From contig UGGN01000002.1 in the NCBI GenBank assembly GCA_900450455.1, forward strand, positions 186,001 through 250,000: 64,000 nucleotides of DNA. Direction: 5' to 3'. Origin of the DNA: [Eubacterium] infirmum (lineage in GTDB: Bacteria; Bacillota; Clostridia; Peptostreptococcales; Anaerovoracaceae). Positions 45,152 through 54,534 of this stretch are shown piece after piece. The notes beneath the pieces were generated by a model. That model was not told the DNA's origin, made no database searches, and worked only from the letters and a program-made list of their open reading frames with translations. Numbering within the stretch: position 1 is the stretch's first letter; every line of letters begins with the position of its first letter. The position numbers and the translations under genes were made by a program.

Positions 45152-46489
45152 ATGGGACTATTAGCTAAGATCAGTAGAATATACAGGTCGGCAAAGCAGA
45201 TGTATCAAAGAAGTATGAAGTCTTCACCTAAGGAACTTTACTTGAGAGCTGAAATCAAATCTCACGGACTTCTAAGCGAGAGCCCAAGCGACAATCTAAT
45301 TATTCAAGGTGACAATAGGGCAATAATCAGAAGTCTTATAGCAGATGACAGATTCAATCAAAAAATAAACTTGATATACGTCGATCCACCTTTTTTTTCA
45401 ATGGCAGATTACGATGCTGTTCTTCAGGCGGGAGAAAAAAGCTTTAAGCATAAAGCATATAAGGACAGTTGGTCATATGGTATGTCTGAGTATCTCAAAA
45501 TGCTCGCATCAAGACTTCTTTTGATGAGGGAACTTTTGAGCGATGATGGAGTGCTTTGTCTACATCTGGACTGGCATGCATCTCACTATGCAAGGGTTTT
45601 GCTCGACGAGATTTTTGGAAGCGAGAACTTCGTCAATGAGATAATTTGGAACTATAAGTCGGGTGGAAGTACAAAAAAAAGATTTTCCCGCAAGCACGAT
45701 AATATTTTGATATATTCAAAGACCAAGAAATTCATGTTCAGACCACAAAAGGAGAAGTCATATAACAGAGGTTTTAAACCATACAGATTCAAGGGGGTCG
45801 AGGAGTTTCAGGATGATATCGGTTGGTACACCATGGTAAATATGAAGGATGTATGGAATATAGACATGGTCGGGCGTACATCGGCTGAGCGCACGGGCTA
45901 TGCAACACAAAAACCGGAGCAGCTTATAAATAGACTCATCGAAGCTTTCACCGATGAGGGGGATATAATTGCAGATTTTTTCTGCGGAAGCGGAACTGTT
46001 GGAGCTGCTGCATCAAAACTCGATAGACGCTTTGTAATAGCCGACATCGGAAAGCTTGCTATTGCAACATCAACGGCAAGACTTTTTAAAGAAAATACCA
46101 GCTTTACCATACTTGATACCAGAAAACCTCAAGCTTCATCTCTAAAATCAAAGGTGAACATCAGTTCAGACAGAGACGAGATATCAGGAATTTATGATAT
46201 AAAGGTGGAACTTGGCGGCATAAAGCTTAATCGCGCTGAAAGCAAACTTGACGAAGAAGAAATCGAAAAGATAAAAGCTCTTATCGATGAGGATCCTTTG
46301 AGTCTCATTCTTGCATGGAGTATAGATTTTGACTACGACGGGAATGTGCACAGACCCGAGGTTATTGAGGTGAGTGAGGATGGAAGACTTCAGACAAGCT
46401 TCTGCAGCTTTAAGATGGATAAAACTGCAATCTCAATAAATATTCTAGACATATTTGGAAATGTTGAGCACAAGATTTACGAAGTTTAA
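45152..46489 (+). CDS. Orphan site-specific DNA methyltransferase (beta class, Mod-like)
   Basis: 445 residues. Motif IV is DPPF near residue 78 and the SAM-binding motif I is DFFCGSGTVGAAA near 276. IV before I is the beta-class order of type III Mod and type II N6-adenine or N4-cytosine methylases. LLSDDGVLCLHLDWH (about 130) and the NEIIWNYKSGG block are typical of Mod proteins. The last 100 residues form an extra domain I do not recognise. No restriction subunit lies next to it; neighbours are mnmA and a tRNA gene. It may mark DNA for regulation, or the nuclease may have been lost or be elsewhere. Confidence 0.85.
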   Translation: MGLLAKISRIYRSAKQMYQRSMKSSPKELYLRAEIKSHGLLSESPSDNLIIQGDNRAIIRSLIADDRFNQKINLIYVDPPFFSMADYDAVLQAGEKSFKHKAYKDSWSYGMSEYLKMLASRLLLMRELLSDDGVLCLHLDWHASHYARVLLDEIFGSENFVNEIIWNYKSGGSTKKRFSRKHDNILIYSKTKKFMFRPQKEKSYNRGFKPYRFKGVEEFQDDIGWYTMVNMKDVWNIDMVGRTSAERTGYATQKPEQLINRLIEAFTDEGDIIADFFCGSGTVGAAASKLDRRFVIADIGKLAIATSTARLFKENTSFTILDTRKPQASSLKSKVNISSDRDEISGIYDIKVELGGIKLNRAESKLDEEEIEKIKALIDEDPLSLILAWSIDFDYDGNVHRPEVIEVSEDGRLQTSFCSFKMDKTAISINILDIFGNVEHKIYEV

Positions 46490-46556
46490 TATTTTAAATT
46501 GCCTTTAGCTGTGGTAATATAGATTGGAACGTTTATTTTGCACGGAGTAAAGGCTT

Positions 46557-46631
46557 GCGCTCATAGCTTAGTGGATAGAGTACCACACTCCGAATGTGGT
46601 GGCGAGGGTTCGATTCCCTCTGAGCGCACCA
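46557..46631 (+). tRNA. tRNA-Arg (anticodon CCG), CCA encoded
   Basis: The cloverleaf is complete. Acceptor stem GCGCTCA (46557-46563) pairs with TGAGCGC (46621-46627). The D-arm is AGCTTAGTGGATAGAGT, the anticodon stem CCACA/TGTGG with loop CTCCGAA (CCG at 46590-46592), and the T-loop GTTCGATTC. The 3' CCA is encoded at 46629-46631. It reads CGG codons, rare in this AT-rich genome. Confidence 0.95.
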
Positions 46632-46651
46632 TAGAATTTAGGGAGAACGCA

Positions 46652-46984
46652 ATGGATAGAGGAACAAAGGTAAGAATAGCAACAGCGATTGTAGTGTTTT
46701 CAATCTCACTGGGACTTTTCATTTTTGCTCAGCTGCTTCACCAGACAGAGGTGAAGTACATATCACAGGAGAACAAGGGTGGAGAGATCATCCTAAAATG
46801 CAATTATAACGGTGATGAAGAAGAATATAGCTCCAAGGACATATTTTATGTGAAGACCAGTCAAAAAATCGAACTCAAGAAAGGTGACACTATGACAATC
46901 TTCCACTTCGGACATCCTGAGGAAAATAACGGTCATTATGATATAAAATCGGTGCATGTGACAAAGCACACTAAGGAAAAGTAA
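46652..46984 (+). CDS. Small membrane-anchored protein of unknown function
   Basis: ATG 46652 with SD AGGGAGA starts 110 residues; the longer open frame upstream is only tRNA sequence. One N-terminal membrane helix (about 9-27, IATAIVVFSISLGLFIFAQ) is followed by an extracytoplasmic beta-rich domain of about 80 charged residues. I recognise no family. It may be co-transcribed with the tRNA. A bidirectional terminator follows. Confidence 0.6.
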   Translation: MDRGTKVRIATAIVVFSISLGLFIFAQLLHQTEVKYISQENKGGEIILKCNYNGDEEEYSSKDIFYVKTSQKIELKKGDTMTIFHFGHPEENNGHYDIKSVHVTKHTKEK

Positions 46985-46995
46985 TAAAAATAACG

Positions 46996-47037
46996 AAAAA
47001 CCTCTATGGCGCTAACTACAGCAATATAGAGGTTTTT
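46996..47037. terminator. Bidirectional terminator between converging genes
   Basis: A 12-bp perfect stem (AAAAACCTCTAT with ATAGAGGTTTTT) spans an 18-base loop, with A-run and T-run built into the arms. It serves the small membrane protein gene and trpS. Confidence 0.85.
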
Positions 47038-47064
47038 AAGTATATTATCTTTGGTGAAAAGTAG

Positions 47065-48051
47065 CTATTTTTTTAGTCCGAGGCCGAAGTTATCCTTGAC
47101 TCTTTTCATGGTTCTATCTGCAATGGCATTTGCTCTTTCGGATCCATCTTTCAGAATCTCAATCAGCTCATCAGAATGCCTAATCTCCTCATATCTCTCT
47201 TTGATAGGTGCGAGGGTACTTACCGTGATTTCCACGAGATCCTTTTTGAAATCTCCATAACCTTTGCCTTCATATTTTGCTTCTATATCAGCAATGGACT
47301 CGCCTGAAAGCACGCTGTATATGTTGAGAAGGTTGCTGACACCGGGCTTATTTTCTATGTCAAATTTGATAATTCCGTCAGAGTCTGTAGTTGCCTTCAT
47401 TATAGACTTCTTAATCTTATTAGGTTCGTCTAGCAGGGAAATACGGCTATGAATATTTGGTGCAGATTTGCTCATCTTTTGGGTAGGGTCGTCTAGGGCC
47501 ATAACTCTAGCTCCTTCCTTCATAAACCTTCCGTCAGGAATTACAAAGGTCTTCTTTCTCGTGTTGTTAATTCTTGTTGCGATGTTTCTGCAAAGCTCTA
47601 TATGCTGTTTTTGGTCATTTCCGACAGGCACAATATCTGTATCATATAAAAGAATGTCTGCGGCCATGAGAACCGGATACATCAAAAGTCCTGCCGGTGC
47701 AGATTCTTTATTGTGGCTCTTTGACTTAAATTGTGTCATACGGTAGAGCTCTCCGGTGTAGGAATTACATGTCAAAATCCAAGACAGTTCCGTGTGAGCC
47801 GGAACATCTGATTGAACAAACACGATTGAACGCTTCGGATCAACTCCGATTGCAAGGTATAAAGCTGCAACGTCGAGTATGTGTTCTCTTAATTCCTTAG
47901 GGTCCTGATTTACAGTTATTGCGTGCTGATCGACTATGCAGTAAAGACATTCGTGATTATTCTGTAATTCAACAAACTGACGAAGTGCACCCAGATAGTT
48001 CCCCAAGTGGATATTTCCTGTAGGTTGTACTCCGGAAAAAACTCTTTTCAT
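47065..48051 (-). CDS. trpS: Tryptophanyl-tRNA synthetase
   Basis: 328 residues, the usual TrpRS length. Class I signatures are PTGNIHLGNYLGAL (HIGH) and KMSKSA near residue 197. VQPTG and VGNDQKQHIEL complete the tryptophan and ATP site. It charges tRNA-Trp. It is a single gene on the minus strand with its own promoter. Its short leader (about 45 bases) leaves no room for a T-box. Confidence 0.96.
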   Translation of the reverse strand: MKRVFSGVQPTGNIHLGNYLGALRQFVELQNNHECLYCIVDQHAITVNQDPKELREHILDVAALYLAIGVDPKRSIVFVQSDVPAHTELSWILTCNSYTGELYRMTQFKSKSHNKESAPAGLLMYPVLMAADILLYDTDIVPVGNDQKQHIELCRNIATRINNTRKKTFVIPDGRFMKEGARVMALDDPTQKMSKSAPNIHSRISLLDEPNKIKKSIMKATTDSDGIIKFDIENKPGVSNLLNIYSVLSGESIADIEAKYEGKGYGDFKKDLVEITVSTLAPIKERYEEIRHSDELIEILKDGSERANAIADRTMKRVKDNFGLGLKK

Positions 48052-48102
48052 ATTATAAAACGCCTCGTTTCTCTTCTTTTGATTTTTAAATAAACTATAG
48101 TA

Positions 48103-48131
48103 ACTTTATCACATTGAAGATATGTAGTCAA
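48103..48131 (-). promoter_or_regulatory. Promoter of trpS
   Basis: On the minus strand: TTGACT (48131-48126), a 17-base spacer and TAAAGT (48108-48103), about 50 bases before the start codon. Confidence 0.55.
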
Positions 48132-48207
48132 TTTGACATAGGTGTTTAATGATGATAATCTTAAACAGAATGGAATATTTTAAATCTTCATAAGGAGAAA
48201 GCCAATA

Positions 48208-49956
48208 ATGAAAATGAATAGAAAGAAACGCTTGGAGAGGAAATTCCAAAGATTTGAGACTCTTAGGGATTTGCTTAAAACCTCTGCAGAAAAATATACA
48301 GATAGAGTTGCTTATGTAACAAAGGTTAAGGGAAGTAACAAAGAAGTAAGCTATATAAATACAACATATAAGATGCTTCTTAATGAGATGAACTATCTGG
48401 GTTCGGCTCTTTGGGAGCTGGGTTATAATAACTCAAGACTTGCAGTTTTGGGCGACAACAGCTATCATTGGTGCCTATCGTATTATGCAACTGCATGTGG
48501 ACTTGGCGTAGTTGTTCCACTGGATAAGCTTCTTCAGAAGGACGAGCTTATCGGTCTTTTGCAGAGAAGTGAATGCACAGCTATCTTCTGCGATAAGAAG
48601 AGCTACAAAGTCGTCAAGGAAATTATGGACGAGGGGAACACTTCGCTTAAACTTGCTATCGGTATGGATTTTGCCCCTGAGGGAGGATTATGCATACACG
48701 AGCTTCTAGATAGAGGTAAGGAGCTTGTAGAATCCGGATATACCGAGTATACCGAAGCTCCTATTGATCCTGAGGCTATGTCATTCCTTTTATTCACGTC
48801 AGGAACGACCTCTGCATCGAAGGCAGTTATGCTTTCGCACAGCAATATTATGTCTGTAAACTACAGCATGAACCTTGAAGAAGAATTTTTTCCAGACGAT
48901 GTAAATTTGATGATTCTGCCACTTCATCATATATATGGAATGATGGGCATGATTACCTTCATATCACAGGGCATGAAGAATGCCTTCTTTGATGGACTTA
49001 AATATATTTTAATAAACATGAAGGAATATCAAGTTTCCGTTTTGATGACAGTTCCTCTACTTCTTGAGAACATGTATAGAAAGATTATCAAAGCCGCGGA
49101 GAAACAGGGCATGGGCGATAAAATCGAAAAAGCACTCAAAATCTGCGCTATTTCGGAGAAGTTTGGAATAAATATCAGGCGAAAGGTGTTTAAGTCGATA
49201 ATTAACCAACTTGGCGGAAACATCAGGTTTATCATAAATGGTGCTGCGGCACTCGATCCGGTAGTAGCAAAGGGTATGAATGACTTTGGTATACTCACGG
49301 TTCAGGGTTATGGGCTTACTGAAACCGCACCCACAATTGCCAGCGAATCTCAATTTAACCTAAGACACGGTTCTGTCGGAAAGCTGATGCCTTTTGTTGA
49401 GGGTAGAATCGATAATCCTGACGAGAACGGAATAGGTGAACTTGTAGTTCGCGGTGAAAACGTGATGATGGGTTACTACAATGATGAGGCTGCAACAAAT
49501 GAAGTTATCGTTGACGGATGGTTCCATACAGGTGACCTCGCTCGCTTTGACGATGACGACTTCCTGTGGCTTATGGGACGTAAGAAGAACGTAATAGTAA
49601 TGAAGAATGGCAAGAATGTTTTCCCTGAAGAGATTGAGAATCTCGTCGGCCTTCTGCCTTATGTAGATGAATGTATGTTATTCTCCAGAAACCGTCAAAA
49701 CGATGTAGTTTTATGGATGAAAGTAGTATATAATAAAGAATATCTAAAAGAGAATAATCTGACGCTTGAACAGCTCGAAAAGCAGTTCGACGCCGACCTT
49801 GATAGGATTAACGAGAGCATGCCTTCGTATAAGATGGTTAAGCGCTTCTTCCTATCAGATAGGCCAACGATTAAGACGACAACTCAGAAGACAAAGAGAC
49901 CGCTTGAACTTGAGCAGATTGAGAAGGAACTCAGCGAAAGAGGTATTCAGGCATAG
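48208..49956 (+). CDS. AMP-forming acyl-CoA synthetase/ligase
   Basis: 582 residues of the ANL adenylating superfamily. Signatures are the P-loop-like LLFTSGTTSASKAVMLSH (about 190), LPLHHIYGMMG, the adenylate motif GYGLTETAPT (about 370), HTGDLARFDDDDFLWLMGR (about 450) and the C-terminal NGKNVFPEEIE. A long-chain fatty acid is the likely substrate, activated to acyl-AMP and then acyl-CoA. There are no membrane helices. The next two genes (NfeD, SPFH) follow at 15 and 9 bases, so this looks like a membrane-lipid-related operon. Exact chain length is unknown. Confidence 0.9.
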   Translation: MKMNRKKRLERKFQRFETLRDLLKTSAEKYTDRVAYVTKVKGSNKEVSYINTTYKMLLNEMNYLGSALWELGYNNSRLAVLGDNSYHWCLSYYATACGLGVVVPLDKLLQKDELIGLLQRSECTAIFCDKKSYKVVKEIMDEGNTSLKLAIGMDFAPEGGLCIHELLDRGKELVESGYTEYTEAPIDPEAMSFLLFTSGTTSASKAVMLSHSNIMSVNYSMNLEEEFFPDDVNLMILPLHHIYGMMGMITFISQGMKNAFFDGLKYILINMKEYQVSVLMTVPLLLENMYRKIIKAAEKQGMGDKIEKALKICAISEKFGINIRRKVFKSIINQLGGNIRFIINGAAALDPVVAKGMNDFGILTVQGYGLTETAPTIASESQFNLRHGSVGKLMPFVEGRIDNPDENGIGELVVRGENVMMGYYNDEAATNEVIVDGWFHTGDLARFDDDDFLWLMGRKKNVIVMKNGKNVFPEEIENLVGLLPYVDECMLFSRNRQNDVVLWMKVVYNKEYLKENNLTLEQLEKQFDADLDRINESMPSYKMVKRFFLSDRPTIKTTTQKTKRPLELEQIEKELSERGIQA

Positions 49957-49971
49957 CTTGCGGAGGTGAGT

Positions 49972-50430
49972 ATGAACTTTATATTTGAATCAACCGTATG
50001 CCAGGTTGTATTTTGGCTTGTGCTTGCACTCGTGTTTGCAATTATAGAGGCAATAACACTAGGGCTTACAACTATTTGGTTTGCCGGTGGAAGCGTAGCC
50101 GCTTTGATATCCGGAATACTGGGTGCGGAGTTTTGGCTTCAGTTCATCATATTCCTATGTGTTTCAATAGTGCTTCTTGCATTCACGAGGAAGATTTTTA
50201 TAAAAAAACTGGGAATCGGAAATAACAAGACGAATACGATGACCTTGATAGGAGAGCGCGGTAAAGCCATGTCAGATATCAATTTTGACGGTGCAGGACG
50301 CGTAAGAGTAGGCACACAGGAATGGAGTGCGATGCCCCAAAACGATGACGATGTTATCAAAGCGGGAGCAGATGTTGAAATTCTTGAAATAAAAGGTGTT
50401 AAAGTTATTGTAAGAGAGATAGTTAAATAG
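49972..50430 (+). CDS. NfeD-like membrane protein
   Basis: A GTG at 49966 opens the frame, but GGAGG ends right before it, so ATG 49972 is used (152 residues). Membrane helices at about 8-28 and 32-72 are followed by a soluble OB-fold domain (about 90-150; GERGKAMSDINFDGAGRVRVG). Short NfeD proteins sit next to SPFH proteins and are thought to help form or stabilise membrane microdomains. The gene 9 bases downstream is indeed an SPFH protein. Confidence 0.88.
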   Translation: MNFIFESTVCQVVFWLVLALVFAIIEAITLGLTTIWFAGGSVAALISGILGAEFWLQFIIFLCVSIVLLAFTRKIFIKKLGIGNNKTNTMTLIGERGKAMSDINFDGAGRVRVGTQEWSAMPQNDDDVIKAGADVEILEIKGVKVIVREIVK

Positions 50431-50439
50431 GAGTTTGCA

Positions 50440-51375
50440 ATGGAAGAATTACTAAAAGTATTAATCGGACTTATATTCATTGTGATTGCGGTAGCAATAA
50501 TCGCAAGTAATGTAAGAATCGTGCCTCAGGCAAAGTCGTATGTAATCGAAAGACTAGGTGCTTATCATCAGACATGGCAGGTAGGACTTCACTTCAAGAT
50601 TCCTCTAATCGATAAAATTGCAAGAAAGGTTTCATTGAAGGAAAAGGTTATAGACTTCCCACCACAGCCGGTAATCACCAAGGATAATGTAACTATGGAA
50701 ATCGATACGGTTATCTACTTCCAAATTACAGATCCTAAGCTATATGCTTATGGTGTAGAAAGCCCAATGGACGCAATTGAAAATCTAACAGCTACAACTT
50801 TGAGAAACATTATCGGTGACCTCGAGCTTGATGAATCTCTTACAAGTAGAGAGACAATCAACTCCAAGATTAGAGTGGTTTTGGACGAAGCTACAGATCC
50901 TTGGGGAATCAAAATTAACCGTGTAGAAGTAAAGAATATTACGCCTCCCGGAGATATCCAGAGGGCTATGGAAAAGCAGATGAGAGCTGAGCGTGAACGT
51001 CGTGAAGCGATTATCAGAGCAGAGGGTGAAAAGAAGTCTGCAGTCCTCACAGCTGAGGGTAACAAACAAGCTACTATACTTGAGGCGGAGGCACAAAAAC
51101 AGGCAACGATTTTGGAAGCTGAAGCCAAGAAGCAGGCTGCAATTTGCGCTGCTGAAGGTGAAGCACAGGCAATCAAAATGGTACAGCAGGCTACGGCAGA
51201 TGGTATAAAAATGCTCGTAGAAGCACAGCCAAATCAGGAGGTAATAGCCCTTAAGAGTCTGGATTCATTCGTAAAAGCGGCAGATGGACAGGCAACAAAG
51301 ATTATTATTCCTTCAGAGATATCTGGTATTGCAGGACTTGCAACATCAGTCAAGGAATTGATTAAGCAGGATTAG
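50440..51375 (+). CDS. SPFH/Band 7 membrane scaffold protein (stomatin-like)
   Basis: 311 residues. An N-terminal membrane helix (about 7-27) is followed by the SPFH domain, opening VPQAKSYVIERLGAYHQTW and including PPQPVITKDNVTMEIDTVIY. A long helical region (about 185-260) is rich in Glu, Ala and Lys, with repeats such as GNKQATILEAEAQKQATILE, and is a likely coiled coil. Such proteins oligomerise in membrane microdomains. The DNA encoding the Ala/Glu repeats is itself internally repetitive near 51050-51150. A strong terminator ends the operon. Confidence 0.92.
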   Translation: MEELLKVLIGLIFIVIAVAIIASNVRIVPQAKSYVIERLGAYHQTWQVGLHFKIPLIDKIARKVSLKEKVIDFPPQPVITKDNVTMEIDTVIYFQITDPKLYAYGVESPMDAIENLTATTLRNIIGDLELDESLTSRETINSKIRVVLDEATDPWGIKINRVEVKNITPPGDIQRAMEKQMRAERERREAIIRAEGEKKSAVLTAEGNKQATILEAEAQKQATILEAEAKKQAAICAAEGEAQAIKMVQQATADGIKMLVEAQPNQEVIALKSLDSFVKAADGQATKIIIPSEISGIAGLATSVKELIKQD

Positions 51376-51412
51376 ACAGCTGGTATTTGTAATAAGATAT
51401 AAATATTAAATC

Positions 51413-51444
51413 AAAGCTCCGCTATATTAATAGCGGAGCTTTTG
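51413..51444 (+). terminator. Terminator of the SPFH operon
   Basis: A perfect 13-bp stem (51413-51425 with 51430-51442) has loop ATTA and ends in TTTT. Confidence 0.9.
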
Positions 51445-51612
51445 TATCATAGAAGTGTAAGCGATAAGTAGTAATACTTTGAGGCCTGCACTTTTTTTAT
51501 TGCGAAATACGGAATATCAAGTTTAAAACATTAGGACTAAGATTTTACCAAAAAATGGTATTGACCGTCTATGGGGAAGCAGTTAGACTTTCAACAAGGG
51601 AGATGGAAAAAT

Positions 51613-52593
51613 ATGGGAGAGCTTAAGCTGTATGTTAAACATAGTGACACGGATTTTGCAGGTAGATTAGCAAAGAGCTTTTGTCTTTGCGATGGGGTGG
51701 ATGTATATATCGGAGAACCGCAAGAGCAGGATTTGATGGAATGCATAGTTATGTCTTTTGATCCATGTGACCGAACTAACTACCGAAGATATGTACAGCT
51801 TAGTTTTAAGGAGACAGATGAGAATCTCTCAGCAGATAACTGCGTAATGTATTTATTCTCAAGTGCTGCGCTAATTATAGAAAAAATTAAAGCTATCTTT
51901 GGATATGAAGTAGCTGGGAATAAGGTGGAACAGGAGCGATGTAAGACTATGAGTTTTGTTTCGGAGAGAAGTTACAGCGGTACGAGCAGTTGTGCTTTGG
52001 CAACCAGCTATATCATGGGAACAAGATTTGGCTTTAAAACTATCTACCTGAATCTTTGCCATACTAACTATCGAATTTTTGAGCTTCTTAGGGGTGACTT
52101 AGGGGAATTGAATATGGCTTCAGGATTTGATGAATCCTCAGCTGTCAAGCTAATGTATGCACTTAAGCAAAGACAGGATTTAGATATTGAGGCATATATA
52201 GAACAGAGTCATGGTATAAGTTATTTCAAGATGACTTTGCTAAACAGAAGACTGGATGACTTTGATATATCTCTGATAGATGAACTGAGAATTAGGCTTT
52301 ATGAACGAGGTTATGAATATTTGATTATCGATATTGGAACAAACCTTAGCAGGCAGGCTATAGAAATTGCGGAGGACTCAGATAACACTTTTTATATAAA
52401 CAGTGATTTTTTATCTGAGTATATAAAACCCAAAGGCATTAGTCATCATCTCAGCATAGATATTAATTGTAAGAATAGTGATGAGGCAAAAGTATTTCAT
52501 CTTCCATATTGTAAGGAGTTTTCAATTAAGAATTTTGACCGAGAATATGGTTTTGAGATTGAAAGCATTTTGGAGAAAATCTTTAGAGCATAG
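51613..52593 (+). CDS. TadZ/CpaE-like protein, first gene of the Tad locus
   Basis: ATG 51613 (SD AAGGGAG) is preferred to 51571, giving about 326 residues. The protein has an N-terminal receiver-like half and a MinD/ParA-like half, where the Walker A region reads SERSYSGTSSCALATS, lacking the usual Lys. Later segments YEYLIIDIGTNLSRQAIEIA and NTFYINSDF match the strands of the ATPase fold. TadZ proteins place the pilus machine at a pole or site. The degenerate nucleotide site suggests a non-hydrolysing variant. It is 5 bases from the tadA-like gene. Confidence 0.7.
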   Translation: MGELKLYVKHSDTDFAGRLAKSFCLCDGVDVYIGEPQEQDLMECIVMSFDPCDRTNYRRYVQLSFKETDENLSADNCVMYLFSSAALIIEKIKAIFGYEVAGNKVEQERCKTMSFVSERSYSGTSSCALATSYIMGTRFGFKTIYLNLCHTNYRIFELLRGDLGELNMASGFDESSAVKLMYALKQRQDLDIEAYIEQSHGISYFKMTLLNRRLDDFDISLIDELRIRLYERGYEYLIIDIGTNLSRQAIEIAEDSDNTFYINSDFLSEYIKPKGISHHLSIDINCKNSDEAKVFHLPYCKEFSIKNFDREYGFEIESILEKIFRA

Positions 52594-52598
52594 GTAAT

Positions 52599-53825
52599 AT
52601 GAATACTAATTTTGATAGAGAACAGTACGAAAAGCTTTTATCTAAGGCGACTAAGGTATTGATGGAGCAGAGAATAGATGATGACGAGCGTGCTCTTTCA
52701 TGCATAGAGAAAATCGTTTTAGAAGATGCTAAAGATTTACCGATAGATAGTATAGTATTTTTGATAAACCGCATCTTTGGAAGGCTCAGGGGTGATATAG
52801 GTAGTCTCAGCTATCTATCGAATCGGAATGTTAACGAGATAATGGTAAACAGTTTCGATACCATATTCATAGAGATTGATTCACATATAGAAAAGGTCGA
52901 TGATTGTTTTGATAGTACAGAAGAATTGGAGCATGTTATCAGAAGAATAGCGGCATCTGTTCATAGAGAAATCAATGAATTTAAACCAATACTTGATGCT
53001 AGACTTGAGGACGGGTCGAGAGTCAATGCTGTTATGAAGAATATCGCAATAGGAGGCCCAAGCTTGAGCATAAGAAAATTTGGTAACAGTAAGATTTCTC
53101 TTGATGAAATGGCAAAGGGAGGGGGGCTTAGCGCTGAGTGTGCAGAGGATATAAAGACCATGGTTAGAGGCGGTCTTAACATATTTGTTAGCGGTGGTAC
53201 TTCATCAGGCAAGACAACATTGCTTAATGCTATCAGTGAATATATTCCGGATAGCGAAAGAGTGATTGTAATTGAAGATTCATTAGAACTCAATCTTAAT
53301 AATATTGCAAACATAGTTAGGCTGGAGTGTAGGAACGCAAACAGTGCAGGAAAGGGCGCGATAAACATGGCCGATCTCATTAAATCCAGCTTGAGAATGA
53401 GACCGGACCGAATAGTAGTCGGAGAGGTTAGAGGTGGCGAGGTTCTCGACATGCTTCAGGCTCTTAACACAGGGCACTGCGGTTTTTCTACAGGGCACGG
53501 CAATTCATCTTGTGGAATGCTCAGAAGAATCGAGGCAATGTATCTTTCAGCTGTTGAAATACCGGTAGATGCAATAAGGATGCAGATATGTGAGGCTATA
53601 GATATTTTGATACATATGGAGAGACTTCCTAGCGGAAAGAGAAAGATTATAGAGATAAATGAGCTGACAGGATATAGGGATGGTGAATATGTGCTTAATC
53701 CACTTTATGAACTGTCTGATGATATGAGAATTGTAAGAACTGAGAACATGCTCAGTGATGACATAAAGCTCAGGTTAAGAGGAATATATGATACAGGATT
53801 ACAACGAGTACAAGCTGAACAATAA
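52599..53825 (+). CDS. Tad pilus assembly ATPase (TadA/CpaF family)
   Basis: 408 residues of the VirB11/GspE secretion ATPase superfamily. An N-terminal domain (LSYLSNRNVNEIMVN) precedes the RecA-like core with Walker [15 protein letters not shown] (about 205), Asp box VIVIEDSLEL, Walker B MRPDRIVVGEVRGGEV and His box TGHCGFSTGHGNSS. It powers extrusion of the Flp pilus or Tad secretion from the cytoplasmic face. Its 3' end overlaps the tadB-like gene by 38 bases. Confidence 0.93.
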   Translation: MNTNFDREQYEKLLSKATKVLMEQRIDDDERALSCIEKIVLEDAKDLPIDSIVFLINRIFGRLRGDIGSLSYLSNRNVNEIMVNSFDTIFIEIDSHIEKVDDCFDSTEELEHVIRRIAASVHREINEFKPILDARLEDGSRVNAVMKNIAIGGPSLSIRKFGNSKISLDEMAKGGGLSAECAEDIKTMVRGGLNIFVSGGTSSGKTTLLNAISEYIPDSERVIVIEDSLELNLNNIANIVRLECRNANSAGKGAINMADLIKSSLRMRPDRIVVGEVRGGEVLDMLQALNTGHCGFSTGHGNSSCGMLRRIEAMYLSAVEIPVDAIRMQICEAIDILIHMERLPSGKRKIIEINELTGYRDGEYVLNPLYELSDDMRIVRTENMLSDDIKLRLRGIYDTGLQRVQAEQ

Positions 53826-54534
53826 GGAAAGGATTGCTTTGATAGCAATATCAGCCGGATTCTTATTAATAGCGGGGTTTCTATACATAAACTCATTTAT
53901 TACGGTAGTAATAAGCCCAATAGCTTATGGCTTTCTATCACAAAGATATATTAGCTACATAGTGGTAAAACGCAAGACAAAACTTAGGAATGAGTTCAAG
54001 GAATTGCTATACAGTTTCAGTGCATCATTTTCTATAGGTTCCGGTATGCAGTCAGCAATGAAGGATGGATGCAAAAAACTTAGAGAAGTATTTAACGATG
54101 ACTCAATAATGCTTGGTGAGCTTGAGGCTATGATTACCAAGCTAGAAACTACGGCATGCGATCCCGTTTTACTCTGGGAAGATCTTGCTTCAAGGAGCAT
54201 GATAGAAGATTTACAGCTATTTTCAGAGGTATATAGAGGCTGTACATCAAGTGGTGGTGACATGATAGTAGCAATAGAAACAGCGGCCAAGACAATAGGA
54301 GAAAAGATTGAGATGGAAAATAATATCAAGCTGCTGGCTAAGCAAAAGCTCGTAGAAGGCAGGATAATAGCAATTATACCGGTGATAATAATACTTTTGC
54401 TTAGGCTTTGTTCTCCCGGATACATTAAACCTATGTACGATGGTATAGGAGGAAGATTGATAATGCTTGCAGCGCTTTCCATATCGATTACGGCAATTGC
54501 CATAACAGAAAGGATAACTAGAATTGAAGTTTAA
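53788..54534 (+). CDS. Tad membrane platform protein, TadB-like
   Basis: 248 residues. Membrane helices occur near 18-50 and 190-245, and the middle carries a T2SF-type segment (FSASFSIGSGMQSAMKDGC, then SSGGDMIVAIETAAKTIGEK). This is the cytoplasmic membrane platform on which the TadA ATPase acts. The start lies inside the tadA-like gene with SD AAGAGGA, and the end overlaps the next gene by 11 bases. Confidence 0.85.
   Translation: MIQDYNEYKLNNKERIALIAISAGFLLIAGFLYINSFITVVISPIAYGFLSQRYISYIVVKRKTKLRNEFKELLYSFSASFSIGSGMQSAMKDGCKKLREVFNDDSIMLGELEAMITKLETTACDPVLLWEDLASRSMIEDLQLFSEVYRGCTSSGGDMIVAIETAAKTIGEKIEMENNIKLLAKQKLVEGRIIAIIPVIIILLLRLCSPGYIKPMYDGIGGRLIMLAALSISITAIAITERITRIEV

Noticed and set aside
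45152..46489. A restriction-modification system
   Set aside because: Only the methyltransferase is present; neighbours on both sides are housekeeping genes.
46538..46651. N-terminal extension of the small membrane protein
   Set aside because: The extension is translated tRNA-Arg sequence; ATG 46652 has its own SD.
51050..51150. Repetitive DNA in the SPFH gene as a mobile or CRISPR-like repeat
   Set aside because: It is explained by the Glu/Ala/Lys coiled-coil repeats of the protein.
51546..51560. TACCA/TGGTA inverted repeat before the Tad locus as an operator
   Set aside because: Only 5 bp per arm in an AT-rich context; too weak to support.
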